Source: Coleofasciculus sp. LEGE 07092
Lineage (GTDB): Bacteria > Cyanobacteriota > Cyanobacteriia > Cyanobacteriales > Coleofasciculaceae
Assembly (NCBI RefSeq): GCF_015207375.1
Contig: NZ_JADEWY010000073.1
Location: 1 to 34,484 of the forward strand
Length of the DNA: 34,484 nucleotides
Direction: 5' to 3'
The notes beneath the pieces are model-generated. The model saw only the letters and a program-made list of their open reading frames with translations, was not told where the DNA came from and ran no database searches. The translations under genes were made by a program, and so were the position numbers. This document shows positions 8,711 through 18,284 of the stretch, piece by piece. Numbering within the stretch: the stretch's first letter is position 1; the number at the start of each line of letters is the position of its first letter.

Positions 8711-11700
8711 TCATCTTCTAGGCTTGTATTTAACTTCTTTGAATTTTAGGGTAAACGTCGTGCCTTGAGTTCTGTCTAATTCAAGGGTGCCGCCAATTTG
8801 CTGGGTAGTACCGCAAACGAGTTGCAGACCTAAAGATTTGGTGTTACGGAAGTCTATAGTGGTAGGTATGCCTACTCCATTATCGCTGATTATTAAGGTA
8901 AAGTCTTCATTGTTACAAGCTTGTAAACTAATGCGGATTTCACCGGGTTGCCCTTGGGGAAAGGCATATTTCAATGCATTGGATACTAGCTCATTAATCA
9001 ATAAGCCACAGGGGAGAGCAGTATCAATACACAGTTCGATGTGTGCGGGGTTGATGTCAATCTCCCAGGAAAGAGTATTAGTGCTGAGGGTGTAGGTGCG
9101 GGCGAGTTGGTTGACTAAGGTGTGCAAGTAGGAGCCAAAATCAATTCGCGCCAAATCTTGGGAGCGGTATAACAGTTCATGAATCAAACCCATGGAGCGG
9201 ATGCGATTTTGGCTCTCTTGAAACATTTGGAGGATTTTTGGCTCGTTGGTGTAGGATGATTGTAATCGCAACAGGGAGTGAATCACCTGTAAATTGTTTT
9301 TAACTCGGTGGTGAATTTCCCGCAGTAGTACCTCTTTTTCGCGGAGGGATGTTTGCAGTTCTTCTTCGGCTTTTTTGCGATCGCTAATATCTTCACCAAT
9401 CCCCACAATTCGATAGACATCTCCTCGCTCATCGCTCACTAAAAAGGTACGCATCCTAATCCAACGTTGCGAACCATCTTCTCTAATAATCCGGTATTCA
9501 TAGGTTAGGTTTTGTTGATTGAGCTGAGGCAGAAGACTAATTATTTTATCTCTATCGTCTTCGTGAATTCGGTCTATCCAAGTGTCGGGGTGGGCGTACA
9601 GGGACTTGCAGGACTCCCCCCAAATTTCTTCATAGGCTGGGCTGATATATAGCAGTTGCAAATCAGCCGAGTAAATCCAGAAGATATCTCGAATATTTTC
9701 GGCGAGTAACCGAAACTGTTGCTCACTGTTGCGTAGGGCAGTTTCAGCTTGCTGGCGCTCTGTAATATCTATAGAAATTCCGACAATGCCGCTCAGAATT
9801 CCTTGGTCATCATAAATCGGTGAATCCGCGATCATAATCGGAAAGGTTGTACCATCTCGTCGCTGCACGAGGAACTCTCCCGACCAACTTTGACCGACTT
9901 GTAAGCAAGCAAAAATTTCTGCGGCTTGGGTTTGTGTCGTTGAGGCGGGGGTAACTTCTAGAATTGAGCGCCCTAGAACTTCGTCCGTTGTCCAACCATA
10001 GAGGACTCCGGCAAAGTGATTCCAGTAAGTGATGTTACCCTGTAAATCTGTGGCGATTACCGCCTGTTCTACAGCATCCAATAGACGCGCCTGAAAGCGA
10101 ATCTGTTGCTCGGTTTTTTTGCGATCGCTAATATCACGAATAATTGCTAAAAGTCCGACGGACTCGCCTTTATCATCCGTAAGCACACTCACCAAATGTT
10201 CCACAGACACTTGGGTGCCATTGCAAGTGGTATGAATAGTTTCGCCCCGCCACTGACCGGTTTGTTTCAAGGCTTGGTATGCTGCCTCTTCATCGGTTGG
10301 CTGCAACCAAGAGTATTGGTATAAATCGGTGAGGGTTTGACTGATAGCTGCTGTTGCCGAAATTCCGTACATTTTTTCTGCAGCCTGATTCCAGTAGGTG
10401 ACTCGGTGTTCTGAGTCGATCGCTACCACCATATCTCTGATTTGTGAGAGGATATACGCTTTGAAGGAGTTTTCCTGTTCTAGCTTTTCCCGCTCTTGAA
10501 TTTCAGCCTGCAATCGAGCATTCGCCTCACTTAATTTGGCTGTTCGCTCTAGAACACGCTCTTCTAACTCCTGATTCAGTTGCTGTAAAGCCAGTTCTGC
10601 TCGTTTCTTATCGCTGATATCTCGAATTAACCATAAAAATTGAGCGGGTTCACCCTGCTCATCCTGAATTGCCCTGACTGTAATTGCGGCAGTAAATGTC
10701 ATTCCTGGGTAAGAGCGCCAATCCATTTCAAAGGGAGTCAGTTGATGAAGCCGCCTGAGCTGGCTGAGTTTGTTTCGGAACCCTTTATGCTCTGGCTTGG
10801 GAATGAAAAGATGCAGGGGTTTCCCTAAAATTTGGTGATTGTCAGGAGCAGCAAATAGAAGCTTTGCCGCTTGATTGGCGTCTTGAATGACTCCCCAAGC
10901 ATCTGTTACCAAATAACCATCGGGCGCTAAGTTGAATAAGTCTTGGTAGCGTTGCTGTTGCTGTTCTGTTTCTTGGCGAGCGGCGATAAGTTCTTCATTG
11001 CTCTGGCGCAGTTCTTCTAGGGTAACTTGTAATTCTTCGTTGGCTCTTTCGAGTTGAGCTGCATGCTGCTTTAATTCACCATGGGCTTGATGTAGTGAGG
11101 TTTCTGAGTCGTAACATTCTTGCTCGGCATGAACTTCCTGAAACACATAGGATAAATAATCGGCAATTTCGATCATCGCGCCGATTTCATGTTCGCTCCA
11201 GCCGTAGGGTTGGGGTGAGTCGAGGCACAGCAAACCCACGAGATTCCGGAAAGGCTTCAGAGGTACGTCTAAAATTGCTTGGGTTCCCCCGGCTGACATT
11301 GCCTCAGTCAAGGGTTGCAGTAGGGGTGATGCGGTTATATCTTCTATAATTAATGGCTCTCCCCGACGTAGAGCTGCCAAATAATCAGGAGCAATCCTTA
11401 AGTCAGCCCTCAAGCCGGTTAATGAGGGCATAGCTTCTGACTCAATAGACTGGATGACTGTCAGTTGACCTTGGGAATCGATGGTACTGTAGGCAATACG
11501 CTGGCTTGGAAAAGCGTTGTGAATTTGTTTAAGGCTGCGATCGACAATCTTCTCAAGGGATAGCCCGTAAAGTCTGCCCATGGTGATAAAGTGGGCTAAT
11601 CGGCTACAAAGTTGACTCTTGTGTAAGGCTGGTTCGAGTTCGTGACGGATTTGGGCTTCCGCGTGCTGCTGGTGTTGTATCTCAGTTAAGATGTCGAGAC

Positions 11701-11803
11701 AGTGATGCAACTCTAGAGCGATCGCGTCTGAGTGAGTTTGCTGAAGACTTATCGCAATGGCAGAAATGCGGTTAATACACTGAGTGAGAGTCGCCGAGGA
11801 CAT
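8711..11803 (-). CDS. GAF and multi-PAS sensor histidine kinase (HisKA_2 type)
   Basis: 1030 residues, soluble. The order is: short N-terminal helical region; GAF domain about 65-225; Glu/Gln-rich coiled coil about 235-285; four PAS/PAC modules at about 285-400, 450-565, 570-685 and 692-812, the last of PAS_3 type; then the HisKA_2 domain with REIHHRVKNNLQ (His831/His832) and a HATPase domain with NELVSNALKYAF at 937-948 and DNGVGIP at 974-980. A second coiled coil (about 400-448) separates PAS1 from PAS2. GAF domains bind tetrapyrroles or cyclic nucleotides. I see no Cys at the usual bilin position that I could assign, so the ligand is open. It probably forms an operon with the receiver-kinase gene 58 nt downstream and could phosphorylate it. 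Confidence 0.92.
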   Translation of the reverse strand: MSSATLTQCINRISAIAISLQQTHSDAIALELHHCLDILTEIQHQQHAEAQIRHELEPALHKSQLCSRLAHFITMGRLYGLSLEKIVDRSLKQIHNAFPSQRIAYSTIDSQGQLTVIQSIESEAMPSLTGLRADLRIAPDYLAALRRGEPLIIEDITASPLLQPLTEAMSAGGTQAILDVPLKPFRNLVGLLCLDSPQPYGWSEHEIGAMIEIADYLSYVFQEVHAEQECYDSETSLHQAHGELKQHAAQLERANEELQVTLEELRQSNEELIAARQETEQQQQRYQDLFNLAPDGYLVTDAWGVIQDANQAAKLLFAAPDNHQILGKPLHLFIPKPEHKGFRNKLSQLRRLHQLTPFEMDWRSYPGMTFTAAITVRAIQDEQGEPAQFLWLIRDISDKKRAELALQQLNQELEERVLERTAKLSEANARLQAEIQEREKLEQENSFKAYILSQIRDMVVAIDSEHRVTYWNQAAEKMYGISATAAISQTLTDLYQYSWLQPTDEEAAYQALKQTGQWRGETIHTTCNGTQVSVEHLVSVLTDDKGESVGLLAIIRDISDRKKTEQQIRFQARLLDAVEQAVIATDLQGNITYWNHFAGVLYGWTTDEVLGRSILEVTPASTTQTQAAEIFACLQVGQSWSGEFLVQRRDGTTFPIMIADSPIYDDQGILSGIVGISIDITERQQAETALRNSEQQFRLLAENIRDIFWIYSADLQLLYISPAYEEIWGESCKSLYAHPDTWIDRIHEDDRDKIISLLPQLNQQNLTYEYRIIREDGSQRWIRMRTFLVSDERGDVYRIVGIGEDISDRKKAEEELQTSLREKEVLLREIHHRVKNNLQVIHSLLRLQSSYTNEPKILQMFQESQNRIRSMGLIHELLYRSQDLARIDFGSYLHTLVNQLARTYTLSTNTLSWEIDINPAHIELCIDTALPCGLLINELVSNALKYAFPQGQPGEIRISLQACNNEDFTLIISDNGVGIPTTIDFRNTKSLGLQLVCGTTQQIGGTLELDRTQGTTFTLKFKEVKYKPRR

Positions 11804-11863
11804 GAGTGTTGAACCGTAAGCTCAATACGGTATACCTTTTGCTTCTATGCTATCGGCTGTAAC

Positions 11864-11880
11864 TGAAGTGATGCACTTCA
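11864..11880. promoter_or_regulatory. Perfect inverted repeat TGAAGTG-ATG-CACTTCA, possible operator
   Basis: A seven-base stem with a three-base spacer lies about 60 nt upstream of the 1030-residue kinase start, in the 167-nt gap after STAND-WD40 protein A. No T-run follows on the minus strand, so a regulator site fits better than a terminator. No regulator can be named. Confidence 0.35.
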
Positions 11881-11915
11881 CATTCTTTTGCTCTACTGTC
11901 ACACTAGGGATTTTA

Positions 11916-11930
11916 GGGAGTGGGGAGTGG
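11916..11930. repeat. Short STRR tract (GGGAGTG x2)
   Basis: Two exact GGGAGTG units plus a G, in the gap between STAND-WD40 gene A and the kinase gene. Confidence 0.6.
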
Positions 11931-11970
11931 TATCAACTCACTATTTCGTGGAATGTCAGATGCACTGGGG

Positions 11971-14900
11971 CTAAGTGCAAATGTCGTCGCAGAGAGTGCG
12001 ATCGCTCTCACTCACATTCGGGTTCGTCTTCAAGTAGTCTCGCAGCCAATTGCAACCTTGTACTAGTAAATTATCTAGCGATAACAAACTCCGGAGTTGC
12101 ACCGTATTGTTATCACCAGCCCAAGCAATTGTCTTTCCATCAGGGCTAAAGCTGATACTTCTGACTTGATGTGCTTGGAATGATTGCAGGAGAGTACCAT
12201 CTAGGCTCCACAGTTTCACTGTAGTGTCAGCACTAGCAGAAGCTATAGTCTGTCCATCTGGGCTGAAACTAACACTATAGACCCTATCGCTATGTCCCTG
12301 AAAGGTTTGTAGGAGCGTACCATCTAGACCCCACAGTTTTATGGTGCTATCGGCACTAACGGAGACAATTGTCTGACCATCTGGACTGAAACTGATACTT
12401 GTGACCCCACCTAGATGCTCCTGAAAAGTTTGCACTAGCCTGCCATCCAATCTCCACAATTTGACTGTACCATCACCGCTAGCGGAGGCAAACATCTGCC
12501 CATCGGGACTGAAGCTGACACTACTAACCCAATTCTTATGACCTCGAAAGGTTTGCAGCAGCGTGCCATCAAGTCCCCACAGTCTTATTGTGCCGTTACC
12601 ACTAGCGGAGGCAATTGTCTGCCCATTAGGAATGAAGCTGACACTGCTAGCCGCCCCTTCATGCCCCTGGAAAGTTTGCAGTAGCGTGCCATCAAGTCTC
12701 CACAGTTTTACTAAAGTGTCAGCACTAGCGGAGGCAATCATCTGTCCATCGGGGCTGAAGCTGATAGTATAGATGCGCTCACTATGCCCCCGGAAGATTT
12801 GCAGTAGTCTACCATCTGTACCCCACAGTTTTACTAAAGTGTCAGCACCAGCGGAGGCAATCATCTGCCCATCTGGGCTGAAGCTAATACTATAGATTCG
12901 AGTAATAGGCTTGTTGAAGAAGTGGAAGGTTTGTACTAATTTGCTATCCAAAGCCCACAACTTCACTGTGTTATCAGCGCTAGCAGAGGCAATCGTCTGT
13001 CCATCAGGACTGAAGCTGATGCTATTGACTCCACTGCTATGGTCTTGAAAGATTTGCACAACTGTACCATCTAGATGCCAGAGTTTTACCGTACCCTCAC
13101 GACCAGCCGAGGCAATCGTCTGTCCATCAGGACTGAAGCTGATGCTATTGACTCCACTACTATGCCCCCCCAAGGTCTGTAAGAGCGTACCATCTGTGCG
13201 CCAGAGTTTCACCGTACCCTCACGACCAGCTAAAGCAAGTATCTGTCCATCGGGACTGAAACTAATGCTGTTGCGCCAACGGCTATGTCCCCCCATACTT
13301 TGCAACAGTGTGCCATCTGTGCGCCATAGGTTCACCGTATCCCCGCCAACTAAGGCAATTATCTGACCATCTGGACTGAAGTGAATGCCATAATTCCTGT
13401 TTCCTTCAAAGGTTTGCAAGAGCGTGCCATCTGTACTCCATAGGTTCACCTTGCCCTCAATGCTCACCGAGGCAATAGTCTGACCGTCTGGACTGAAGTT
13501 GACGCTATTGACTCCATTACTATGCCACTCAAAGGTTTGCAAGAGTGTGCCATCTATACGCCAAAGTTTTACTGTATGGTCAGAGCTAGTTGAGGTAAGG
13601 GTCTGACCGTCTGGACTGAAGTTGATGCTATTGACTCCACTGCTATGCAACTTAAATGTTTGCAAGAGTGTGCCATCTATACGCCAGAGTTTTACTGTAT
13701 GGTCAGAGCTCGCTGAGGCAATAATTTGACCATCGGGACTGAATCTAACACTATAAACTTTATCGCTATGCCCCTCCAAGCGATTTCGCTCTCGTACTTG
13801 ATCAAGGGTTTGATAGAGTTGGCTTCTGGTGTACATCTTAAGCTCAGATGAAGCCTGCCCTGCCATGTTTTGTAATTTTTTGCCTGCTTTAATGATAGCT
13901 AATAATGCCTCAAGTTGCTTATGAGACAGCCACAGCACTTGAGATAACGAACTCAACGCTTCAATTTCAGCAATTTCTGCTCGCTTACGTTCCTCCTGTT
14001 CCTTCCGCAACGCCTCTTCTTTCTCTCTCAGCGCTTGCCTCAATTGTGCTTCCGTTAACTTCTGCTTCTCCTTCGCTTCTGCCAATTCTGCCAACAATCC
14101 TGGCGCTTGCTGCTGACGAATAAAGGCAACCAGATAATCATGAACCAACTGATACCGATTAGCCGGAGAATCTGGCACCAGAAACACTAAACCCGAACCT
14201 ATTAAAATCTCCAATACTAAATCTAACTGCTTTGTTTCCGACTCAAACCCCAATACCTTTAAATCCGCTTCCAACTCAGCGCGAGTTTTAAGCGGACGAG
14301 TGCCATTTTCATTCGTGAGCAAATACAACACGAGTCGGGCAGCCCGTTCATTTTCAATCCCACCATCTCTGATAACCTCTTCTAGGGAGCGCTGAACCAG
14401 TTTTTCTTTTGGATTCGCGCCAAGCTGATGGTATTGTTCAAGCGTTGTAATATTCTCTGTTTGCAGTTGCGCTCCTACTACTTGCAACTCAATCGGGCGA
14501 ATTTCCCCCAACTCTCCAGCTAAATCCTGCACTAATTCATCAATTAGCGCAGGTTCGAGGTAAAACTGTGACCTATCCGTTAATTCTCGAATAACTGACT
14601 TAGCACGTTCTGGTGAAAAGTCTCCTAAATAGCAACGAATATTTTTATCTAAAATATTATTATTGATAACATCCAAGTTAGCGAAGCGATCGCACTCCAA
14701 TAGATAATGCAAATAATCTTCCCGTAAAGACAGAATAACCTTCACATAGGGAATATTGAGACAATCCCTAAGAAACTCATAAAATTGCCGCCTTTCCCGC
14801 AAATCTGTGCAAACAAAGAAAAACTCTTCAAACTGGTCAAAAATTAGAACAGTGAGCAGATGGCGATCAGCATAAAATTTTAACTGTTCAATAATCATCT

Positions 14901-16743
14901 TTATTGCAGCAAGCGTTGGGGCAAGCACTGTCTCCTCAATTTCCGGTAACGCTTCAGCTAGCTTTTTTCCCAAGTCCGCAACCCAATTAGTGTAATATCG
15001 CAAAGTAATGGGTAAAGCTGTGCGATCGCCAATGGGATTTTGTTGTAATTCAGGCACCAATCCCGCCCACAATAGCGAACTCTTACCTACTCCTGACATT
15101 CCATGAATAACTATCAATTTGTAGTCATTCCGGCTCAGTTTTTCAATTAAACCATTAAGATCACTCCGTCGTCCTGAAGCTGTGATTCGCTCTCGTGCCC
15201 TTTCTTGAGGGTCAATTGAATCGAAAGCAGGATTAATAATTCGTTTTATCGGTCGCAAGCTTCCTGCACCCGTAAAAGGGCGAAACCCATATTGAGCTTC
15301 AATGGATTTTTGTTCTTGTTTGACTTCAAAAGCTTTAAGATATTCACCTTGCTGAAAGTAGAGCGATCGCAGTTCTGACAGAATATCAATATAAAGCTGT
15401 GGATCGTACTGGGGGTTATTTTTTTCTCTTGCTGTTTCTAAGTTTTTGACCGTTTCTTCAAGTTGATTTAAATGCCGCTGTGCTTTAGCCAATAAGAATA
15501 AATATAAACTCTGATATTGTTTCCATGCCCAGCCCCAATTTGTATCTGCATACTGTGAACCTAGTGCAACGAGTTCTGGTTCAGTATTCTTTTGTAGCGC
15601 TAACGCTGCATATTTTTTAGCTTCACTCCAAGCTGCTTTTTTCAAAGCAACCTCAGCCAAAAGTCCGTAAGCATAACCCGAATACAGACGTTGGTGTGAA
15701 TCCGGATAGGTTTGATACAATTTAACCGAATCTTTAGCAACAATTTCTAACTCATCCCAATCCTCCAACCTTGTCAGAACTTCTCCCAAAGCATTGATGA
15801 ACCTGGCTGCTAAAACCGGACGATTACTCTGTTTAAAAACTTCAACACATTGCTTAAAATAATCCCTAGCTTTAGCACAAGCTTGAACGTATTCAAAGCG
15901 ATGTAATACTGCATATCGACGCCACCACAAACCTAGATAAAATAGTAAACAACCATACCGCTCTGTATTCTGGCTTTGCTGCCAAAACACCAAACTTTTC
16001 TCATAGTGTTGTCGAGCTTCTTCCATCTGTTCGTTCGCCTGAGCATTTCTTCCGAGCAGGAATTCAAGGTTAGCTTCTAGCTCTGGCTCTAGTTCTTGTA
16101 TACGGTTTTGCAAATCCTCCAAAGCTGAATTAAGTTCAGAGGGATACCATGAATCAACTGCTATATTAAGGACTGCATTATCGAGAAACCTTCCAGCACC
16201 TGCGCCTAAAATTTGCTGGAAGGCATCATGAGCATTTTGGTTGAGAAGATTGATAAGTTCATCAGTTGCGATCGCAAATTCAATCGTAGTTGTCCAACTA
16301 TCAAAATCTGGGGCTAATCGAGTGAATTTTTGTAATACCTCATCATTGACCCAAAACACGATTAGGAAGGGAAAGTTTTTGCGAAACTCTTCCCGAACGT
16401 GATTGGTTGCAACAATTACTGGGTCAATGGCATCTACCGATTCTAAGCCAAATATCATCAGGGCGGACACAGAGGCATCGCCCCTACCCTGTTGCTTATC
16501 TTGGAGGGCTTTTTCAATAGTGCTATAAAGGGTCTTGACCGACGAATCTAGAACTACTTCGTGGATTTTGATGGGGCATTGTTCTCGTAGTTGCTGCACA
16601 ATTTGTTCCCGTAAGTGGGAATAGTTGCAGCGGGCTAAAATAAGGGAAAACTCGCCTTGAGAGAGAGTAATTGCTCGGATGAGGGTTTGTAAGGACTCTT
16701 CGTTATCAGCAGCTATATCGTCTATTTCATTGGGTTCTGTCAT
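11971..16743 (-). CDS. STAND-WD40 protein A: N-domain, TPR, STAND NTPase, 14 WD40 repeats
   Basis: A giant signal-transducing ATPase, 1590 residues from the ATG at 16743. An upstream TTG at 16788 is open but not needed: paralogue B also has its first ATG at this point. Order: conserved N-terminal domain about 15-180 (P-loop-like but without Walker A); TPR-like helices about 205-480; nSTAND-type NTPase with Walker A GMSGVGKS at about 548-555, Walker B LTVLIFDQFEE at about 630-640, SLREDYLHYLL, and the closing RYQLVHDYLVAFIR; Glu/Lys-rich coiled coil about 885-930; then 14 WD40 repeats (about 986-1560), enough for two seven-bladed propellers. No membrane helix is seen. Such STAND proteins oligomerise when their repeats sense a ligand. 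The ligand and effector are unknown. It follows ATPase A by 106 nt, suggesting one transcript. Confidence 0.9.
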   Translation of the reverse strand: MTEPNEIDDIAADNEESLQTLIRAITLSQGEFSLILARCNYSHLREQIVQQLREQCPIKIHEVVLDSSVKTLYSTIEKALQDKQQGRGDASVSALMIFGLESVDAIDPVIVATNHVREEFRKNFPFLIVFWVNDEVLQKFTRLAPDFDSWTTTIEFAIATDELINLLNQNAHDAFQQILGAGAGRFLDNAVLNIAVDSWYPSELNSALEDLQNRIQELEPELEANLEFLLGRNAQANEQMEEARQHYEKSLVFWQQSQNTERYGCLLFYLGLWWRRYAVLHRFEYVQACAKARDYFKQCVEVFKQSNRPVLAARFINALGEVLTRLEDWDELEIVAKDSVKLYQTYPDSHQRLYSGYAYGLLAEVALKKAAWSEAKKYAALALQKNTEPELVALGSQYADTNWGWAWKQYQSLYLFLLAKAQRHLNQLEETVKNLETAREKNNPQYDPQLYIDILSELRSLYFQQGEYLKAFEVKQEQKSIEAQYGFRPFTGAGSLRPIKRIINPAFDSIDPQERARERITASGRRSDLNGLIEKLSRNDYKLIVIHGMSGVGKSSLLWAGLVPELQQNPIGDRTALPITLRYYTNWVADLGKKLAEALPEIEETVLAPTLAAIKMIIEQLKFYADRHLLTVLIFDQFEEFFFVCTDLRERRQFYEFLRDCLNIPYVKVILSLREDYLHYLLECDRFANLDVINNNILDKNIRCYLGDFSPERAKSVIRELTDRSQFYLEPALIDELVQDLAGELGEIRPIELQVVGAQLQTENITTLEQYHQLGANPKEKLVQRSLEEVIRDGGIENERAARLVLYLLTNENGTRPLKTRAELEADLKVLGFESETKQLDLVLEILIGSGLVFLVPDSPANRYQLVHDYLVAFIRQQQAPGLLAELAEAKEKQKLTEAQLRQALREKEEALRKEQEERKRAEIAEIEALSSLSQVLWLSHKQLEALLAIIKAGKKLQNMAGQASSELKMYTRSQLYQTLDQVRERNRLEGHSDKVYSVRFSPDGQIIASASSDHTVKLWRIDGTLLQTFKLHSSGVNSINFSPDGQTLTSTSSDHTVKLWRIDGTLLQTFEWHSNGVNSVNFSPDGQTIASVSIEGKVNLWSTDGTLLQTFEGNRNYGIHFSPDGQIIALVGGDTVNLWRTDGTLLQSMGGHSRWRNSISFSPDGQILALAGREGTVKLWRTDGTLLQTLGGHSSGVNSISFSPDGQTIASAGREGTVKLWHLDGTVVQIFQDHSSGVNSISFSPDGQTIASASADNTVKLWALDSKLVQTFHFFNKPITRIYSISFSPDGQMIASAGADTLVKLWGTDGRLLQIFRGHSERIYTISFSPDGQMIASASADTLVKLWRLDGTLLQTFQGHEGAASSVSFIPNGQTIASASGNGTIRLWGLDGTLLQTFRGHKNWVSSVSFSPDGQMFASASGDGTVKLWRLDGRLVQTFQEHLGGVTSISFSPDGQTIVSVSADSTIKLWGLDGTLLQTFQGHSDRVYSVSFSPDGQTIASASADTTVKLWSLDGTLLQSFQAHQVRSISFSPDGKTIAWAGDNNTVQLRSLLSLDNLLVQGCNWLRDYLKTNPNVSESDRTLCDDICT
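12300..13770. repeat. Near-identical 123-nt WD40-coding tandem repeats
   Basis: The WD40 region of gene A has a 123-nt (41-codon) period with long near-exact stretches. Positions 12986-13041 and 13109-13164 differ at one of 56 bases; 13535-13587 and 13658-13710 differ at one of 53. The phrases around FSPDGQTIASAS and LDGTLLQTF recur through the array. This points to recent amplification or gene conversion among repeats. Confidence 0.85.
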
Positions 16744-16821
16744 AAAAAAGAATTGAGGATGATTTGATAAACCGCAGATGCACAGCAAAGCACGCGGATA
16801 ACTACAGATACTTTTCTTATT

Positions 16822-16850
16822 CCCCCCTTGATAAGGGGGGTTAGGGGGGT
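16822..16850. repeat. CCCCCCTT-GAT-AAGGGGGG palindromic cyanobacterial repeat
   Basis: An eight-base perfect stem (16822-16829 with 16833-16840) is followed by TTAGGGGGGT. It fills most of the gap between ATPase A and STAND-WD40 gene A. The stop codon of ATPase A (TGA on the minus strand, 16850-16852) begins at the last repeat base. As RNA the stem could act as a processing or attenuation site between the two genes. Confidence 0.75.
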
Positions 16851-18160
16851 CAATTAAGTTCTTTTGCCTCTGCTAAGACTGGATTAATATCAAACCAAGG
16901 TTCTTCATCATCATTGCGGTATTCAAAGACGAGCATATTCCGTAATAGGGTTTGGTATTCTGGCTCTTGTTGTACAGTTTTGAGTTCTCTGACTTGACGC
17001 AATAATTCCCACTCTTGGGGCTTGATGCCTAAGACTAACTTATTACGTCGCTCCCTAATCACTTTTTCTACACAATTGAGGGAGATGGGAGGATTTTTTT
17101 TCATCAGACAGCTATAAAGGAGTCCTAACAAGTTCCGTACATGACCCCCACTTCCTCGGCATAGTCTATCTAAAGTTTCAGGAGAATCAAAGATTTTTGT
17201 AATTAAATCCACTCGATGATACGGATTTACGTCAGGAAATGCTCTTGCCAGTACCATTTGCCGCAATAGTGCCATGCCTTCGGCGCACTCGCTACCCTCT
17301 TTTAACTGTACAGACACCATCGGTAAGACTTTGGGATCAATTCCTCCTCCCATGCGATTGGTTAGTACTTGTGATTCACTAGAGAAAATTAAGGATAGGG
17401 GAATGGTGTAAACGACGTGGCAATTGAGGCGGCGTAACTGTTCGCCTCGGTCGATGAAGAGGTATTCTGGTAACAGACGACCGGAGGGTAGAGGACGACT
17501 ATCGACGCGATCGAGATTATCGATAATTACCACGAGTCCTTGTTTACCCCGTCGCTTGAGTTCGGTGTTAGCGCGATCAATTAATTCCTGGTTAATCGCT
17601 TCTAAAATCCCATTGGTGCGGGGTTCTAGATATTGCCGTAATTGACCACGTAGTTTGGGGCTATCTTTGGTTTGAGCGGTAATTTTGGCAATGCCTAAGG
17701 ATAATTCTGCTCCCACGTTAAGATCGACTGGGGTTTGTAAGAAGTCTTTGACTTCAGTAAACAGATTGGCAAAGTATCCGGGTTTGAGTTTGACTTGAAT
17801 CGCTTCTAGACTGGTGCTGACTTGACGTGCGATCGCAAGTAGAATATCGCTAATATCCACGTCTGCCAAGTCCAAATCCTGACTCGACTCAAAGTAAACC
17901 ACATGAAACCCCTGTCGTTCCAATTGTTCTTTGAGTTTGAGCAGTTCTGTAGACTTGCCACAACCGATATGTCCGGTAAACAGTTGGCAAGTCGGTTCAT
18001 CGGGTGAGAAGAGGGTGATGGTTCGCCCCAATTCCTCAATAATCTCACCCCCCCGCACCGCAGCAAAATCAATGTAATACTGCCTATCTTCCGGCTTGCC
18101 CAAATCCAGGGTTTTGCTGGGGTTACAGGCTTGGTAAAACTTCCGCAAATCCAATGTCAT
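16850..18160 (-). CDS. P-loop ATPase A, partner of STAND-WD40 protein A
   Basis: 436 residues from the ATG at 18160, preceded by AGGGGA six bases upstream. A TTG at 18241 is open but unsupported, and paralogue B starts at the equivalent residue. Walker A GHIGCGKST lies at 63-71 and Walker B GLVVIIDNLD at about 208-217. Between them is VVYFESSQDLDLADVDISD, and a C-terminal helical and winged-helix-like part contains SGGHVRNLLGLL, typical of AAA+/STAND lids. I recognise it as an AAA-type or KAP-like ATPase but cannot name the family. It is about two thirds identical to ATPase B (28510-29841) by eye, without gaps over the first 80 residues. Being the first gene before the STAND-WD40 gene, it is probably its functional partner. 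No membrane segment is seen. Confidence 0.85.
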   Translation of the reverse strand: MTLDLRKFYQACNPSKTLDLGKPEDRQYYIDFAAVRGGEIIEELGRTITLFSPDEPTCQLFTGHIGCGKSTELLKLKEQLERQGFHVVYFESSQDLDLADVDISDILLAIARQVSTSLEAIQVKLKPGYFANLFTEVKDFLQTPVDLNVGAELSLGIAKITAQTKDSPKLRGQLRQYLEPRTNGILEAINQELIDRANTELKRRGKQGLVVIIDNLDRVDSRPLPSGRLLPEYLFIDRGEQLRRLNCHVVYTIPLSLIFSSESQVLTNRMGGGIDPKVLPMVSVQLKEGSECAEGMALLRQMVLARAFPDVNPYHRVDLITKIFDSPETLDRLCRGSGGHVRNLLGLLYSCLMKKNPPISLNCVEKVIRERRNKLVLGIKPQEWELLRQVRELKTVQQEPEYQTLLRNMLVFEYRNDDEEPWFDINPVLAEAKELN

Positions 18161-18284
18161 GGGTTCCCCTGCAATAGAGCTTATCTTATTTTCTACCACC
18201 GCGATTATAGTAATTCGGCAAAAAGCATTGTTTAACCCCAATAATTCAAGGATTATTGATTAATCCTGATAATCGCTCTAATCC

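Noticed and set aside
11847..12149. 100-codon plus-strand frame overlapping the end of STAND-WD40 gene A
   Set aside because: It is antisense to the clear C-terminal coding sequence and crosses a repeat tract; no protein character.
12300..13770. CRISPR-like periodicity
   Set aside because: The regular spacing is the 41-codon WD40 repeat. There is no constant repeat plus unique spacer structure.
16744..16788. 15-codon N-terminal extension of STAND-WD40 A from a TTG
   Set aside because: It starts at TTG, and the paralogue's conserved sequence begins near the downstream ATG.
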